Position numbers and translations under genes: made by a program. Positions 37,105 through 48,198 of a DNA stretch of 64,000 bases are shown here, one piece after another (within the stretch, counting starts at the first letter, position 1; each line of letters begins with the position of its first letter). The DNA is from Ignavibacteria bacterium. GTDB lineage: Bacteria; Bacteroidota; Ignavibacteria; Ignavibacteriales; Ignavibacteriaceae. The notes beneath the pieces are model-generated. The model was not told the DNA's origin. It saw nothing but the letters and a program-made list of their open reading frames with translations, and did not search any database. The stretch covers positions 1-64,000 of the forward strand of contig JAJTBZ010000035.1 of assembly GCA_021286645.1 (NCBI GenBank), read 5' to 3'.

Positions 37105-39828
37105 ATGAAATATGGCTCGTTACCATTTTTATTCTTTTTATTAATATGCAGCATATTTATTCAAGCCCAACCCACTAATCCGAGTCCGGATATTTGGGTA
37201 CCTGCAGGGGCAGTTCGCAAGGTATTGGTTAACAATGGATATACGTATTTTGCAGGAGATTTTACCGCATTTGGCAGAAATACCGGCTTCGGCGCTAAAT
37301 TTACTACCGATTCGGATGCGCCTGATGTGGCCTATCCCAAAGTGAATGGTACGATATATGCCGTTGCGCCCGATGGCAGCGGTGGTTGGTATATCGGCGG
37401 CAGTTTTACTCAGGTTGGCAGTTATGTGCGAAACAGAGTTGCGCATATTAAAGCAAATAAAACTGTTGATGCAAGTTGGGACCCCAATATTAACAATACA
37501 GTGCAGGTTATCGTGGTTAATGGCAGCGATGTTTACGTGGGCGGACTGTTTACCACGGTTAACGGAACGGTAACGCGAAATAATATCGTGAAAGTAAATA
37601 ATACTGACGGCACCGTGAATAGTACCTGGAACCCGAATCTAAACGGATCAGTCGGCGCTATGGTTATTGATGGAAGCGCGATGTATATCGGTGGTACATT
37701 TACCATTGTTGGCGGAAATAAAATACGGAACCGCCTGGTAAAGGTTAATTTGACTGACGGGGCGGCGGATGCAACCTGGAATCCCAACGCGAATAATGGC
37801 GTAAATACTATCGCGGTAAGCGGTTCTTCACTCTTCATCGGAGGTTCATTCACCACAATGAACGGAAGCACAACCAGAAATAATATTGCGAAGGTAAATA
37901 ATACCGATGGTACGCTGGATGCAGCTTGGGATGCAAATCTTAATGGCGCGGTAAATAAAATACTCATTGGTGGTACTAATATGTATGTTGGTGGCGGGTT
38001 TACAACCGCCAATGGAAGCACTACCAGAAACAAAGCAGTTAAACTCCGTATTACAGACGGTGTGGCAGATGCAAGTTGGAACCCAAACGCGAGTTCCGCT
38101 GCCTCCGTATACGATATCGCGATTTCGGGAAGTACAATTTTTCTGGTGGGTAGTTTTACTACAATGAATGGATCTGTTACCCGTAAATGCATTACAAAAG
38201 TAAACAATACCGATGGAACTATAATTTCCGGTTGGGATCCCGGCACTACGGCTGGCGTGCGGGCAATTGGTATTAACGGGACAGACATTTACCTCGGTGG
38301 TTCAACATCAGTCTTCGGCCTGATTACCAAAAACCGGTTGGCCCGAATTGATAACCTGGGCGGGGTGCTTGACATGAATTGGAATCCTAATTGTAATAAT
38401 ACAGTTTATGACCTTGCCGTTGGTGATAATTGCCTGTTTATTGGCGGTTCTTTTACGACGGTCAACGGGTCGGTTACCAGAAACCGCCTGGCAAAGGTAA
38501 ACCTTACCGATGGCACCGTTGATGCCGCGTGGGACCCGAACTGTTCAAATGCAGTGTACTCACTCCTCGTATATAATTCATATTTGTATATCGGAGGAAG
38601 TTTTACAACGGTAAATTCGAGCGTAGCAAGAACTCGTTTAGCCCGCTTTAGCACTACCAGTAGTACAGTTGATGCAAATTGGGCTCCTACTTCAGATAAT
38701 ATTGTATATACTTTAGCAATTAGTGGCGGCTATATATTTGCCGGCGGCGATTTTACAACCATTAACAGCACTGCCAGAAAAAAAATTGCCAAAATAGATA
38801 TTAATACCGGTGCTCTTGATGCCGGTTGGACTGATCCTCAGCTCAACTCAACAGTTTCGGCACTGGCTATAAGTGGAAGCGATTTATATGCCGGTGGCGC
38901 TTTTACAACGGTAAATAGCAGCACAACCCGAAACAGGATAGCTAAATTTAGCACGAGCAGCTCTACTGCCGATGCTAACTGGAACCCTAACGCGAACGGT
39001 AATATTAGCACTATTTCCGTAAGCGGCACGGATGTATACATTGGCGGGGCCTTTACTACTCTTGGCTCAGGTACAAGCAGGTTACGTCTTGCAAAATTAG
39101 CCGCCAGTGACGGCTCCGTTTCTTCGTGGGCTCCTACTCTGGATGCTATTTGCTCCACTCTTGTGATAAGTAACAATGATCTGATTCTGGGAGGTAATTT
39201 TACATTGATGGCATCCGGAGCTGTTACACAGCCCTATGCAGCATTGTTAACCGACCGTGTTTTACCGGTTGAACTTTCATCTTTTTCGCTTGTGCCGGGA
39301 AAAGGCTCGGTTAAACTGCAATGGACAACTGCTACAGAAGTTAAAAACTATGGCTTCGATATTGAACGCTCAACGGCTGACTCAAAGGCCGAATGGAAGA
39401 AAATTGCTTTCGTCCAGGGACATGGTAGTTCAAATGTACAGCAGCAGTATGCTTATACAGATAATGTAAATCAGCCTGGCAGGTTCCGGTATCGCTTGCG
39501 CCAAATTGATAATGACGGAAAATTTGAGTATAGTAAAGAAATTGAGGCAGAAGTTAGTTTAGCAAGTAATTTCTCACTTGCACAGAACTACCCGAATCCC
39601 TTCAACCCCTCAACAAAAATTCAATATTCGGTTGCCACACCTTCACAGGTAACCATTAAAGTTTTTGATGTACTCGGTAAAGAAATTTCAACACTCGTCA
39701 ATGAGTTCAAACCGGTCGGGAATCACGAAGTTGAATTTACCAGCGCAGGACTCGCGAGCGGGCTTTACATCTATACAATGCAGGCCGGCAGCTTCTCGCA
39801 GTCAAAGAAATTCATGCTGCTTAAATAA
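37105..39828 (+). CDS. Secreted delta-60/DUF5122 propeller protein with T9SS sorting domain
   Basis: 907 residues. The signal peptide ends at IFIQAQP. About fifteen repeats of roughly 47 residues carry GGSFTTVNGSVTRNRLAKVNxTDGTxDAxWNPN, the delta-60 (DUF5122) propeller pattern, over residues 30-710. An Ig-like segment (LPVELSSFSLVPGKGSVKLQW) and a type A T9SS tail beginning FSLAQNYPNPFNPSTKIQYS follow. It is likely a secreted or surface beta-propeller. The codon mix and tail are like the other T9SS genes here. Confidence 0.92.
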   Translation: MKYGSLPFLFFLLICSIFIQAQPTNPSPDIWVPAGAVRKVLVNNGYTYFAGDFTAFGRNTGFGAKFTTDSDAPDVAYPKVNGTIYAVAPDGSGGWYIGGSFTQVGSYVRNRVAHIKANKTVDASWDPNINNTVQVIVVNGSDVYVGGLFTTVNGTVTRNNIVKVNNTDGTVNSTWNPNLNGSVGAMVIDGSAMYIGGTFTIVGGNKIRNRLVKVNLTDGAADATWNPNANNGVNTIAVSGSSLFIGGSFTTMNGSTTRNNIAKVNNTDGTLDAAWDANLNGAVNKILIGGTNMYVGGGFTTANGSTTRNKAVKLRITDGVADASWNPNASSAASVYDIAISGSTIFLVGSFTTMNGSVTRKCITKVNNTDGTIISGWDPGTTAGVRAIGINGTDIYLGGSTSVFGLITKNRLARIDNLGGVLDMNWNPNCNNTVYDLAVGDNCLFIGGSFTTVNGSVTRNRLAKVNLTDGTVDAAWDPNCSNAVYSLLVYNSYLYIGGSFTTVNSSVARTRLARFSTTSSTVDANWAPTSDNIVYTLAISGGYIFAGGDFTTINSTARKKIAKIDINTGALDAGWTDPQLNSTVSALAISGSDLYAGGAFTTVNSSTTRNRIAKFSTSSSTADANWNPNANGNISTISVSGTDVYIGGAFTTLGSGTSRLRLAKLAASDGSVSSWAPTLDAICSTLVISNNDLILGGNFTLMASGAVTQPYAALLTDRVLPVELSSFSLVPGKGSVKLQWTTATEVKNYGFDIERSTADSKAEWKKIAFVQGHGSSNVQQQYAYTDNVNQPGRFRYRLRQIDNDGKFEYSKEIEAEVSLASNFSLAQNYPNPFNPSTKIQYSVATPSQVTIKVFDVLGKEISTLVNEFKPVGNHEVEFTSAGLASGLYIYTMQAGSFSQSKKFMLLK

Positions 39829-39843
39829 ATCCTGAACTTTACT

Positions 39844-39875
39844 AAAGGGCTGTCGGGTTATACTTACAGCCCTTT
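39844..39875 (+). terminator. Terminator of the DUF5122 gene
   Basis: AAAGGGCTGT (39844-39853) pairs perfectly with ACAGCCCTTT (39866-39875), beginning 16 bp after the stop. Confidence 0.8.
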
Positions 39876-39990
39876 ATTGGGTTACAATAAGAAAATATAC
39901 TTGTGTTGAGGGAGCGCGGCTATAACGTTTGTCGCCTGCATAATTGCGCTATTTTTTAAGAGCGTTCAGCTAAACAAATTGCAGCCTGCC

Positions 39991-40350
39991 CTACACACTG
40001 GATAATAAGGTCTGTAGAATTGTGATCTGTTCTTGCAGGAATGTTTTTTTTGCGCTATCAGTCAACCCCATTAAGGCAAGCGCCTCAGTAATATCGTCAA
40101 TTTCTTTATGAATTACCCGGAGTATATCGGATTGGTTGAGTGCTAACCGGGGTACCTCTGTTGAGCCCAGACCTTCAACTGCACCGGCAATTCTGCTTGA
40201 AACCCGGGAGTTATCAATCTGAACGACTGGCGGAGCTTGTGCATTATCTAAGGCTGCTATTACCATCCGGTAGGTCTCAATCGCAGCCCTGTCCCCGGCT
40301 TTTAACGCCTGCTGTAATCTAGCTGTGAGGGTTTTCCTGAAATTTTCCAT
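39991..40350 (-). CDS. YqeY-like protein (GatB/YqeY domain), short
   Basis: 119 residues. LTARLQQALKAGDRAAIETYRMVIAALDNA matches the YqeY start. The rest is helical with DDITEALALMG but is shorter than the usual about 150 residues and lacks part of the conserved central KR region. YqeY has been linked to tRNA amidotransferase-like domains; its function is unclear. Confidence 0.6.
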   Translation of the reverse strand: MENFRKTLTARLQQALKAGDRAAIETYRMVIAALDNAQAPPVVQIDNSRVSSRIAGAVEGLGSTEVPRLALNQSDILRVIHKEIDDITEALALMGLTDSAKKTFLQEQITILQTLLSSV

Positions 40351-40492
40351 GTAGTAAATTATGTATTTAATTCATTTTTATACGCAATATATCATTTTCC
40401 TGAAGAGAATCCTGATCGATTAATAAATCACACTGCAAAAAAAATGCGAACCCAACGCTAATTACTTATTCCGGCACTCCATACAGTGAGAA

Positions 40493-40921
40493 TTATTTAA
40501 GAGGAAAATCAACCATCCATTCAATGCCAAACTTATCCCGTAACATGCCAAAATACGAGCCCCACGTGCTTTCTGAAATTGGTATTTCAATAGTACCACC
40601 CTCAGTAAGGCTGTTGAATAGCTTGTCGGCCTCTGCCTTGCTTTCCGCGGTAATGTAAATTTTACTCCTGTTCTCGTTTTCACTAACTGTACCCATTACT
40701 TCAGGAATATCACTACCCATCAGCACATTGAATTTACCAATCGGTAACGCTACGTGCAGAATTTTATTTTCTTCATGCTTTGCATTCGGAAATCCGGGAG
40801 TGTTGGCCATATCTTTAAATCGAACAAGCAATGAAAACTCACCACCAAACACTGATTTATAAAACTCGAATGCCTCGTTGGCATTACCATTAAAATGAAT
40901 GTACGGGTTAATGTTTGCCAT
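40493..40921 (-). CDS. VOC-family PhnB-like protein
   Basis: 142 residues. It is a typical PhnB/glyoxalase-like protein: INPYIHFNGNANEAFEFYKSVFGGEF, KILHVALPIG, LMGSDIP and the C-terminal WGSYFGMLRDKFGIEWMVD. Substrate unknown; members include dioxygenase-fold enzymes and binding proteins. It follows the second VOC gene by 4 bp, so the two are cotranscribed. Confidence 0.92.
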   Translation of the reverse strand: MANINPYIHFNGNANEAFEFYKSVFGGEFSLLVRFKDMANTPGFPNAKHEENKILHVALPIGKFNVLMGSDIPEVMGTVSENENRSKIYITAESKAEADKLFNSLTEGGTIEIPISESTWGSYFGMLRDKFGIEWMVDFPLK

Positions 40922-40925
40922 AAAA

Positions 40926-41378
40926 TTACCTTAAATATTCTTCTATAATGATTTTGGTCTGTTTACTCATTACCTGCCACGAATTCGGTAAACTCATCAG
41001 TTCTGCTATATTATGGGGAATAATCTGCCAGCGCAGGCCAAACTTATCGTTACACCAGCCGCACATAGAAGCCGCGCCTGAGCCGGTAAAATAATCCCAA
41101 TATTTGTCAATTTCTGCCTGATCACTGCACCGGAGCATTAACGCGAATGAATCATTGAATTTATGATGCTCCTTAGCGGTGGTCATAATCAAATAAGGAT
41201 TTCCGAAAAGATATACGGTACACATCTCCGCGTAACCGGAAGGTGTTTCACCTAAGGGGATGGGCTTTTCAGTATGAAAATCCTCGCCGAAAATGGTTGA
41301 ATAGTATTCGGTGAGTTCTTTTATGCTGCCATCACTGGTATGGAACCATAATGCGGATGTTAGTTTTCCATGCTCCAT
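40926..41378 (-). CDS. VOC-family protein (3-demethylubiquinone methyltransferase-like fold, PF06983)
   Basis: 150 residues. LTSALWFHTSDGSIKELTEYYSTIFGEDF, FALMLRCSDQAEIDKYWDYF and CGWCNDKFGLRWQIIP are typical of PF06983 proteins (not real methyltransferases). It is paired with the next VOC gene and may form a heterodimer; this is inference. Confidence 0.92.
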   Translation of the reverse strand: MEHGKLTSALWFHTSDGSIKELTEYYSTIFGEDFHTEKPIPLGETPSGYAEMCTVYLFGNPYLIMTTAKEHHKFNDSFALMLRCSDQAEIDKYWDYFTGSGAASMCGWCNDKFGLRWQIIPHNIAELMSLPNSWQVMSKQTKIIIEEYLR

Positions 41379-41676
41379 TCTCTATTTCCTTCTACAGTTT
41401 GTTGTTAATGCACTGGTAATTTCGTGAATCAAATCTCACTTTGAATACCTCACGAAAAATTATGAATGTCTTCAACATTATCATTTCAGGGCGTGAGGTA
41501 GTTTATCCGGTAATATAGCTCTATATACCCTGAAATGGCCTAAATAGTTCCATCTGAAAATTGAAGCATCTGGTTGGCAACCGTATAAAACCACCTCAAT
41601 GAAAAATAAATCCAATACCGATTGCCAACTATCATTGGTAGCGTTTCCCGGAGTGCCTGCCGGCACTATAGTAGTA
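41379..41676. other. Intergenic region with a separated inverted repeat
   Basis: 298 bp between the VOC operon start and the kinase stop. CATTTCAGGG (41482-41491) and CCCTGAAATG (41528-41537) are a perfect 10-bp inverted repeat 36 bp apart. No gene is recognised. Confidence 0.35.
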
Positions 41677-43470
41677 TTATTTCTGTGGAATAGTAAAGTA
41701 GAACGTGGCCCCTTTTCCCGGAACACTTTCAGCCCAAATGCGTCCATTATGCAGTTCTATAAATTCCTTGCACAATAAAAGCCCCAGTCCGGTCCCCGAT
41801 TCCCCTTCCGTACCCACTGTTGAAGTTTTTTCATCTCCCGCGAACAATTTATCCAGAACATCCCGTGGAATTCCAATTCCGCTATCTGCCACTGAAATTT
41901 CGGTAAATTTATCTTTTTGAGCGGCTGAAATAATAACAGAACCTCTTTTGGGGGTAAATTTGATAGCATTTGATACCAGATTACGGATTACCGTAGTAAG
42001 CATGCTCTGATCGGAGTGCACACTAAACGCCGCCGGCACTTCATTTACTACGCTTATCGATTTATTTTCCGATAGTTGAAGCAACGGCTCCACCGCCTCG
42101 GCAACTGCATCATGTAATTTTATTTCAACGGGATTCAACGTAATACTTTCTTTCTGCAGACGCGCCCAGACTAAAAGATTATCGAGTAATTTATATACCT
42201 TTTTTATACCAGTATCAATATGTCCGAAAATTTCTTGCTGCCGTTGAAGGTTACCACTGGAAAAATTTTCTATCATCAAGTCAGAAAAACCCAATAAATA
42301 CGCGAACGGACCACGAAGATCGTGCGCCACAATAGAAAGAAACTTATCTTTGGTAGAATTGGCTTTTTCTGCTTTTATTCTCGCGGCCTCATTTTCAATT
42401 CGCAGCCTGTTGGTATAAAGTAACAGGTATAAAATTACCAGTAAAAACAGAATAGCCGCTACTGTTGGTGCAACCCGGTAGAGTATTGTCAGTAAGAATT
42501 CAGATCCGGTAGTAAAATGCAGGATATACCATTGTGAGTCGGGAATCGAAGCAACAAATACCCTGTAGTTGTTATGCCAAACAAACTTGTTAATTTCAAA
42601 TATCTTAATACTGTTTATTTCATCCTTCAGCAGCATTCGTAATGTTGGTATTGTTCCCTTGTCCGATAAATGGCTATATGTACTGGAAACAACCTGGCTA
42701 TAGTCATCAATTAAGCTGATATTCCGGTTTACGAAAGTATTACTTTTCAGGTAGCTGGCTATATCATTAAACAGCATATCCATACAAATAGTACCTATAA
42801 ATTCCCCCTTATTATAGAGTGGTATACCGGCGGTAACCATAAGGCCGTTACCACCTGCATCAATATAGGGTTTCGTCCAGAATACCGCTTTATCGGGGTC
42901 ATGCTCCGGTAACCCGAAGGTATACAAATCATATTGGTGATATTCACCAATAAAGAATGCAAATGGTTCAAAATGACGCGGTGTAATATTCCAATAATCA
43001 GATTTGGATATATAGTAAACATAAGGCGTAGTACGAAGGTTTGCACGAGTTTGAATAAATAGGTAATTCAGTTTTTCCGCGATATAAATTTCACGCAGTT
43101 TGGAATCGGTTATATCTTCCTTACACCCGAGACCTGTCACTCTGCCCAAAGCAGTTACAGAATCGTGCGTATCAGGTAATAATTCCCACCCTTTGCCGCG
43201 AACATTTATCAATCGGCCTTTTATTGAACGAACATCAACGTTTTTATCGGCAAGCAGTTCCTCAGCCCGACTCTTTAATAACTGTAAGTGAGCATTATAA
43301 ATCGTGTTAACAGAACTGATATTAAGAACAGCTTCACTAATAAAGATTTTTGTTTCCTTATCAATAGAGGTAATAGTAGTATGAACTTTATACCCTATAA
43401 AACATAGTGAAAGTATAAAGCTTATGGCAAGTATAAGATATTCTGTTCGTGTTTCTTTCGTAAATTTCAT
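41677..43470 (-). CDS. Cache-domain sensor histidine kinase
   Basis: 597 residues. TM1 spans about 11-30. A large extracytoplasmic Cache-like sensor spans 40-325 (YVYYISKSDYWNITPRH, DAGGNGLMVTAGIPLYN, GEFIGTICMDMLF). TM2 is near 335-360. HisKA has FLSIVAHDLRGPFAYLLGFS, and HATPase has N-box LVSNAIKFT, G1 DSGIGIP and G2 GTGLGLLLC. Cache domains typically sense small ligands outside the cell. No response regulator is nearby. Very similar kinase core to the TPR kinase at 16326-18365. Confidence 0.92.
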   Translation of the reverse strand: MKFTKETRTEYLILAISFILSLCFIGYKVHTTITSIDKETKIFISEAVLNISSVNTIYNAHLQLLKSRAEELLADKNVDVRSIKGRLINVRGKGWELLPDTHDSVTALGRVTGLGCKEDITDSKLREIYIAEKLNYLFIQTRANLRTTPYVYYISKSDYWNITPRHFEPFAFFIGEYHQYDLYTFGLPEHDPDKAVFWTKPYIDAGGNGLMVTAGIPLYNKGEFIGTICMDMLFNDIASYLKSNTFVNRNISLIDDYSQVVSSTYSHLSDKGTIPTLRMLLKDEINSIKIFEINKFVWHNNYRVFVASIPDSQWYILHFTTGSEFLLTILYRVAPTVAAILFLLVILYLLLYTNRLRIENEAARIKAEKANSTKDKFLSIVAHDLRGPFAYLLGFSDLMIENFSSGNLQRQQEIFGHIDTGIKKVYKLLDNLLVWARLQKESITLNPVEIKLHDAVAEAVEPLLQLSENKSISVVNEVPAAFSVHSDQSMLTTVIRNLVSNAIKFTPKRGSVIISAAQKDKFTEISVADSGIGIPRDVLDKLFAGDEKTSTVGTEGESGTGLGLLLCKEFIELHNGRIWAESVPGKGATFYFTIPQK

Positions 43471-43948
43471 CGTTATGCACTTACCCTATATACATATGAG
43501 AACACACTTGTAGCCCGGCAGCATTGCCCCGGCTGTAACGGTGCCGCCATAAATGCAAGATAGGTAAATTCAACCGTATCTCAAAAGCTGTAATTGCACG
43601 CAAAGTACAATTCATTCAGCCCAGCCAGTGTAAATGTACAGGCATACTGAATGATGGGTGTAAAATGGGCTGATATTGTATAATTCGGGTGCCTTCAGGC
43701 TAATATTGCCCATAGAGGGCTTTCGAAGCAACCTCGCTGCCCGAATACATGCACGGCTGTGCACCAAGTGCACGTGTGAGTACATGTTGAGCAGTGCAAC
43801 TTAGTTTTTCATAGTATGGAGAAAGGCTTATTTAATATATTTTTTTCATTGACCGAAAGAAACAATGTTTGCCAGACTTGGTTTCGAACTGCTTGGTAAT
43901 ATGTACCGCGGTTAGGATAACTATTCATTTAACTTTAATATTTTTTAT
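43471..43948. other. Intergenic region before the type I restriction operon end
   Basis: 478 bp. Only short GC-rich and palindromic words are seen (for example GTGCACCAAGTGCAC at about 43757-43771). No gene or RNA is recognised. Confidence 0.4.
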
Positions 43949-46900
43949 CTAGAGCTGACCACCAACACCTTTAAACTTCTCTACAAACAGTACAAGCTTT
44001 TGAAAAACACTTTGCTTTTTGGTCAAATACTGCGGGTTTAATGGACTCATTCTCGGTAAAAGCGCATTCAGTTCCGTTCCATTTTCACTGGCATATTCAC
44101 GTTTTAGCGAAGCAGCCATATATCGCTTTGCTTCTTCTTCATTTAAATTTTCTTCGGCTATTAATTCTAATGCTTCCATTTTTTGCTTGCCTTGTGCGTA
44201 TGCAAAAAATGAATCTATAACATTTACTTTATCCTGAAGGAGATCAAGGTTAGTTTCATTGATAAAATCAACAACTAAACTCTCTTTTGCCCTATTTCCA
44301 ACACTCGCACGAATAACCCGACGGATTTCTGCAATCAAAGCTTTTTTGTCTTTTGTTTTCTTATTGTGCTCAAAGATTAACTCAAGAATATAATCAAGGT
44401 TTATTTCCAGTGATTTTAACAAGTCAATTTCAAATACTACATCATCCCATTTAATTGAAGATTCTTCCGACTCTTTCCCACTCTTTTCACGTCTTAACCA
44501 GTCCCGAATATCATTATATGTAGAACGGTAATCCTGAACTGTCCGATCTTTCAATAGCTCAATTTCTTGCATTGAAATAATATCTTCATCCGTTACAAAA
44601 TAATCCTTTTTAAATTCTTCAATTGCCTCAGGATCGTTTATGTTTATTGCCTGAAATGCTTTAAGCTTTTCGAATTCATCGTAATTCTGTAGTATGTTTT
44701 CTACTCGTAAGTACTCACCAAACAATTTTGCGAATTCTTTTTTATCTTTTTCAGTTAGTATTTCATCAGGGTTTGGGAACCTTTCATTTAACTCTTTCAC
44801 TACTTCAATATAACCTCTACGTGCTTCACCGGTAACTATGTCTGTAAATCCGGCCAGATATTCTTTGTAGCTCTTTTCAAGAACAATGTTCCTGGTATTA
44901 CTGTCGCCGAACAAAGTAATAGCTTCAACTGTTGCTTTTTCTAAATCGCGAAATGTTACAATATTACCAAAAGTTTTTGTGGCATCATAGATACGATTGG
45001 TACGTGAAAAAGCCTGAATTAAACCGTGATAACGCAAATTTTTGTCAACAAACAGTGTATTCAGTGTTGGGGCATCAAAACCCGTGAGGAACATACCAAC
45101 TACAATTATCAGGTCAACCTCTTTATTCTTTACACGCTTCGCAAGATCACGATAATAATTCTGAAATTCATTACTGGCAACTCCATAGCTCGTTTTAAAC
45201 ATCGCATTATAGTCATTGATAACTTTGGTTAAAAACTCTTTGGCACTGCTTTCCAGTGCCGAAAGTTCAAAAGTTTCGTCAACTATTTCACCTATGGCAT
45301 TCTGTTCTTCGTTGGCAGCAAATGAGAAAATTGTCGCAATTTTTAAGGGCTTTTCGCTCTCTTTTTGTATGGTTTTTAATTCCTCATAGTAGCATTTAGC
45401 TGCATCAACACTACTTACAGCAAACATGGCATTAAAGCCTTTGTTGCTTCCTTGATTTCTATGCGTTTTTATCTTGAAATTCTGTAAAATATATTGAGAC
45501 ACCTCTTTGATTCGGTCAGGGTGAAGCAATTTTTTTCTATTTTCTGCTGCACTCAGCTTTCCCAAATCTTGTTCTGTTTCTATGTCCTTAAAACGTGGAC
45601 GAACATCATTATAGTCCACTTTGAATTTCAATACCTTTTCATCCCTGATTGCATCCGTAATTACATAAGAGTGCAATTCACGACCGAAAACAGTTGCAGT
45701 AGTATCTGCCCCCAAAGCATTTTGTGGAAATATTGGCGTTCCTGTAAAACCAAATTGACAGAACTTTTTAAACTTCTTTTTCAGGTTCTTCTGAGCTTCA
45801 CCAAACTGCGAACGATGACATTCATCAAAAATGAAAACCACTTGCTTTTGATAAATGGCTAAATCATTCTCGCTTTTCATAAGATTATTCAGTTTTTGTA
45901 TAGTGGTTACAATAATCTTATTGTCGTCCTTTTCAATATTTTTTTTCAAACCTGCTGTACTATCAGAACCATTCACACTATCCGGAGAAAACCTCTGATA
46001 TTCTTTAATCGTTTGATAGTCCAAATCTTTACGGTCAACGACAAAGAACACCTTATCGATAAAATTTAGTTGCGTTGCCAAACGTGCCGCTTTAAAACTG
46101 GTAAGTGTCTTACCTGATCCCGTCGTGTGCCATATATAACCCCCACCTTCTATGGTAGACCATCTTTTTGCCAGATACGAACTTTCAATTTTCCATAAGA
46201 TTCGCTCGGTTGCAGCAATTTGATAGGGCCGCATTATAAGCAAGGTATCACTGGTATCAAACACAGAATAGGTAAGCAATACTTTCAGCAATGTATTCTT
46301 CTGAAAAAAGGTCGCAGTAAAATCTTTCAGATCTTTAATTAGCGAATTATCAGCTTTAGCCCAATTCATGGTAAAGTCAAAGCTGTTTTTATCCCGCTCG
46401 ACTGTGTTTGCAAAATATCGGCTGTCGGTTCCGTTTGAAATAACAAATATCTGAATGTATTTATACAGTGAGTTTTTACTGTTAAAACTTTCTTTTGAAT
46501 ATCTGTGAACTTGGTTAAATGCTTCGCGAATTGCAACCCCGCGTTTTTTTAGTTCTACCTGAACCAAAGGCAATCCATTGACCAATATAGTTACATCATA
46601 ACGATTGGCATTTGTGCCTTTTTGTTCAAATTGCGAAATTACCTGCACCTTATTTCGCACAATATTTGTTTTATCAACTAAATATATATTCTGGATATGC
46701 CCATCATCAAAAACGAAATCGTAAATATAGTTATCGTGTATTTTTCTTGTTTTTTCAACCAGACTATCGCTTGGCTTATCTAAGTACTCTTCAACAAAAC
46801 GATTCCACTCTCCATCCGAAAATTCCATATCGTTAAGCGATTGAAGTTGTACCCGTGCATTAGCCAACAAGGCTTCGGGTGTGCGTAGATTTAACGGATT

Positions 46901-47056
46901 TTCATATCCTTGATTGGTTAGGTCCTGAATAAATTCCTTCTCAAGTGCAGCTTCTGTTTGATAAGCCCCTGGGGCCTCATTAACTTCAGAATTCCTGGTG
47001 AATTTTTCAAGTACTATAAAATTATTTGATTCTGCAATGGGTTTATACTGTGGCAT
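43949..47056 (-). CDS. hsdR: Type I restriction enzyme R subunit
   Basis: 1035 residues from the ATG at 47056 (SD-like GGAAAGAAG upstream; a longer start at 47089 would overlap prrC further). The PD-(D/E)xK nuclease has D154 and E168-L-K170 in QVELKKRG. The SF2 translocase has Walker A HTTGSGKT (310-317), the DECH box [13 protein letters not shown] and motif VI-like [10 protein letters not shown]-terminal helical domain binds the methylase core. Restriction follows translocation after recognition by HsdM2S. The start overlaps the prrC stop by 14 bp, so the operon is coupled. Confidence 0.96.
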   Translation of the reverse strand: MPQYKPIAESNNFIVLEKFTRNSEVNEAPGAYQTEAALEKEFIQDLTNQGYENPLNLRTPEALLANARVQLQSLNDMEFSDGEWNRFVEEYLDKPSDSLVEKTRKIHDNYIYDFVFDDGHIQNIYLVDKTNIVRNKVQVISQFEQKGTNANRYDVTILVNGLPLVQVELKKRGVAIREAFNQVHRYSKESFNSKNSLYKYIQIFVISNGTDSRYFANTVERDKNSFDFTMNWAKADNSLIKDLKDFTATFFQKNTLLKVLLTYSVFDTSDTLLIMRPYQIAATERILWKIESSYLAKRWSTIEGGGYIWHTTGSGKTLTSFKAARLATQLNFIDKVFFVVDRKDLDYQTIKEYQRFSPDSVNGSDSTAGLKKNIEKDDNKIIVTTIQKLNNLMKSENDLAIYQKQVVFIFDECHRSQFGEAQKNLKKKFKKFCQFGFTGTPIFPQNALGADTTATVFGRELHSYVITDAIRDEKVLKFKVDYNDVRPRFKDIETEQDLGKLSAAENRKKLLHPDRIKEVSQYILQNFKIKTHRNQGSNKGFNAMFAVSSVDAAKCYYEELKTIQKESEKPLKIATIFSFAANEEQNAIGEIVDETFELSALESSAKEFLTKVINDYNAMFKTSYGVASNEFQNYYRDLAKRVKNKEVDLIIVVGMFLTGFDAPTLNTLFVDKNLRYHGLIQAFSRTNRIYDATKTFGNIVTFRDLEKATVEAITLFGDSNTRNIVLEKSYKEYLAGFTDIVTGEARRGYIEVVKELNERFPNPDEILTEKDKKEFAKLFGEYLRVENILQNYDEFEKLKAFQAININDPEAIEEFKKDYFVTDEDIISMQEIELLKDRTVQDYRSTYNDIRDWLRREKSGKESEESSIKWDDVVFEIDLLKSLEINLDYILELIFEHNKKTKDKKALIAEIRRVIRASVGNRAKESLVVDFINETNLDLLQDKVNVIDSFFAYAQGKQKMEALELIAEENLNEEEAKRYMAASLKREYASENGTELNALLPRMSPLNPQYLTKKQSVFQKLVLFVEKFKGVGGQL

Positions 47057-48188
47057 TTTGTTCTTCTTTCCAATATTTACTATTAACAAGGTGTTCCAAC
47101 AAAAACCTTACGATTTGTTTTTCAGGATCTGTTGGCTCTGCTATGACTTCATTCGACAAGGTAGAGTGGCTTGTAAATTGAATCACACGGTTATAGTATG
47201 TTTTTTTATCTTCGGGTAACAAATCTGACCATCTTGGATAACCTAAAAATTGAGCTGTTTTCTCATAAAGATTTCTAAGGAGTATAAAATGGTATTTTTG
47301 AATAGCTTTACTGTCGATGGCTTCCTGAATGGTTTGCTTTAGAAAAAGGTGATATGAAAAGCTCCTGTTCGAGTCTCCTTTCTTTTCAAGAAGCTCAAAA
47401 GTTCCATCATTCAGTTTATTCAGAATATATCCTGCTTGTATATCTAATTCATTATAGAGAACATTATAAAAAAGGGGGCTATGTGTTGATACAATAAATT
47501 TTAAGCCTTTGGAATTGGTAATGAGGGTAGCTAAATTAACAGCGAGTTCAATCAAGTGATTATCATCTAACGAACTTACCGGATCATCAATAAACACGTA
47601 TTTCAAATCATTGAACTTGTCTGTTGAACGATCCACGGTTTCAAGGATTTTTAATTGTTCAACAACTTGTTCAAGCAAACTATAAAAGATACACCAAATA
47701 AAATTGCTTTCTTCTGACTTTGAAATCTTTATCTTGTCAATTTTTTCTAGATTGCCACCTTCAATAGAGAATTCTATCTCTGAATATGCTTTTATAATAA
47801 CATCATTATTATTTTCATCTTTGGCGATATATGTTTCATTGAAGCGTGGAGTTAATTTGGCACTGGTATAATGTTGGAAATTTTTAATTACGTTACCATC
47901 CAACCCTTGGTCTTTAAGAAATCCGAGAAGCATATCTGTAAATCTGTTGGGACGTATAAGGAGTTTTCTTTTTTTATCTTCCAGCAAATCATTATCCCAG
48001 TAAAATAGATCTTCCGTGAAAGCGTTGTAATAAAGGATTTTATAGTCTTCACTTTTATTTGGCGCCACGTCTTCCTTGAATACACGGGATAACCGGGTTT
48101 TCCCCGAGCCATTAAAAGCATAGATTAACTGAACCTTTTTATCAGTATTTTTAAGTTTTTGAGCTATATCAACTAATGTCTGCCCCAT
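47043..48188 (-). CDS. prrC: PrrC-like anticodon nuclease embedded in the type I system
   Basis: 381 residues. The ABC-like ATPase N-part has YAFNGSGKT (Walker A, 23-31), a signature-like [11 protein letters not shown] (154-164), Walker [14 protein letters not shown] (197-209) and switch His in VSTHSPLF (236). The C-part carries R305-x3-E309 and H341, the same spacing as the Arg320-Glu324-His356 nuclease triad of E. coli PrrC. E. coli PrrC (396 residues) cleaves tRNA-Lys and is held inactive by the EcoprrI restriction complex until a phage peptide (T4 Stp) disturbs it. Here the gene lies between hsdS and hsdR, exactly as in the prr locus. tRNA specificity is not proven by sequence. Confidence 0.9.
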   Translation of the reverse strand: MGQTLVDIAQKLKNTDKKVQLIYAFNGSGKTRLSRVFKEDVAPNKSEDYKILYYNAFTEDLFYWDNDLLEDKKRKLLIRPNRFTDMLLGFLKDQGLDGNVIKNFQHYTSAKLTPRFNETYIAKDENNNDVIIKAYSEIEFSIEGGNLEKIDKIKISKSEESNFIWCIFYSLLEQVVEQLKILETVDRSTDKFNDLKYVFIDDPVSSLDDNHLIELAVNLATLITNSKGLKFIVSTHSPLFYNVLYNELDIQAGYILNKLNDGTFELLEKKGDSNRSFSYHLFLKQTIQEAIDSKAIQKYHFILLRNLYEKTAQFLGYPRWSDLLPEDKKTYYNRVIQFTSHSTLSNEVIAEPTDPEKQIVRFLLEHLVNSKYWKEEQNATV

Positions 48189-48198
48189 CTTATACCCC

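Noticed and set aside
37105-39828. Tandem repeats as a possible CRISPR or satellite
   Set aside because: The repeats are in frame and encode delta-60 propeller blades.
41481-41747. Minus-strand frame overlapping the Cache kinase end
   Set aside because: Its N-terminal part is an out-of-frame shadow of the kinase C-terminus.
45026-45862. Plus-strand frames inside hsdR
   Set aside because: Antisense shadows of a strongly conserved gene.
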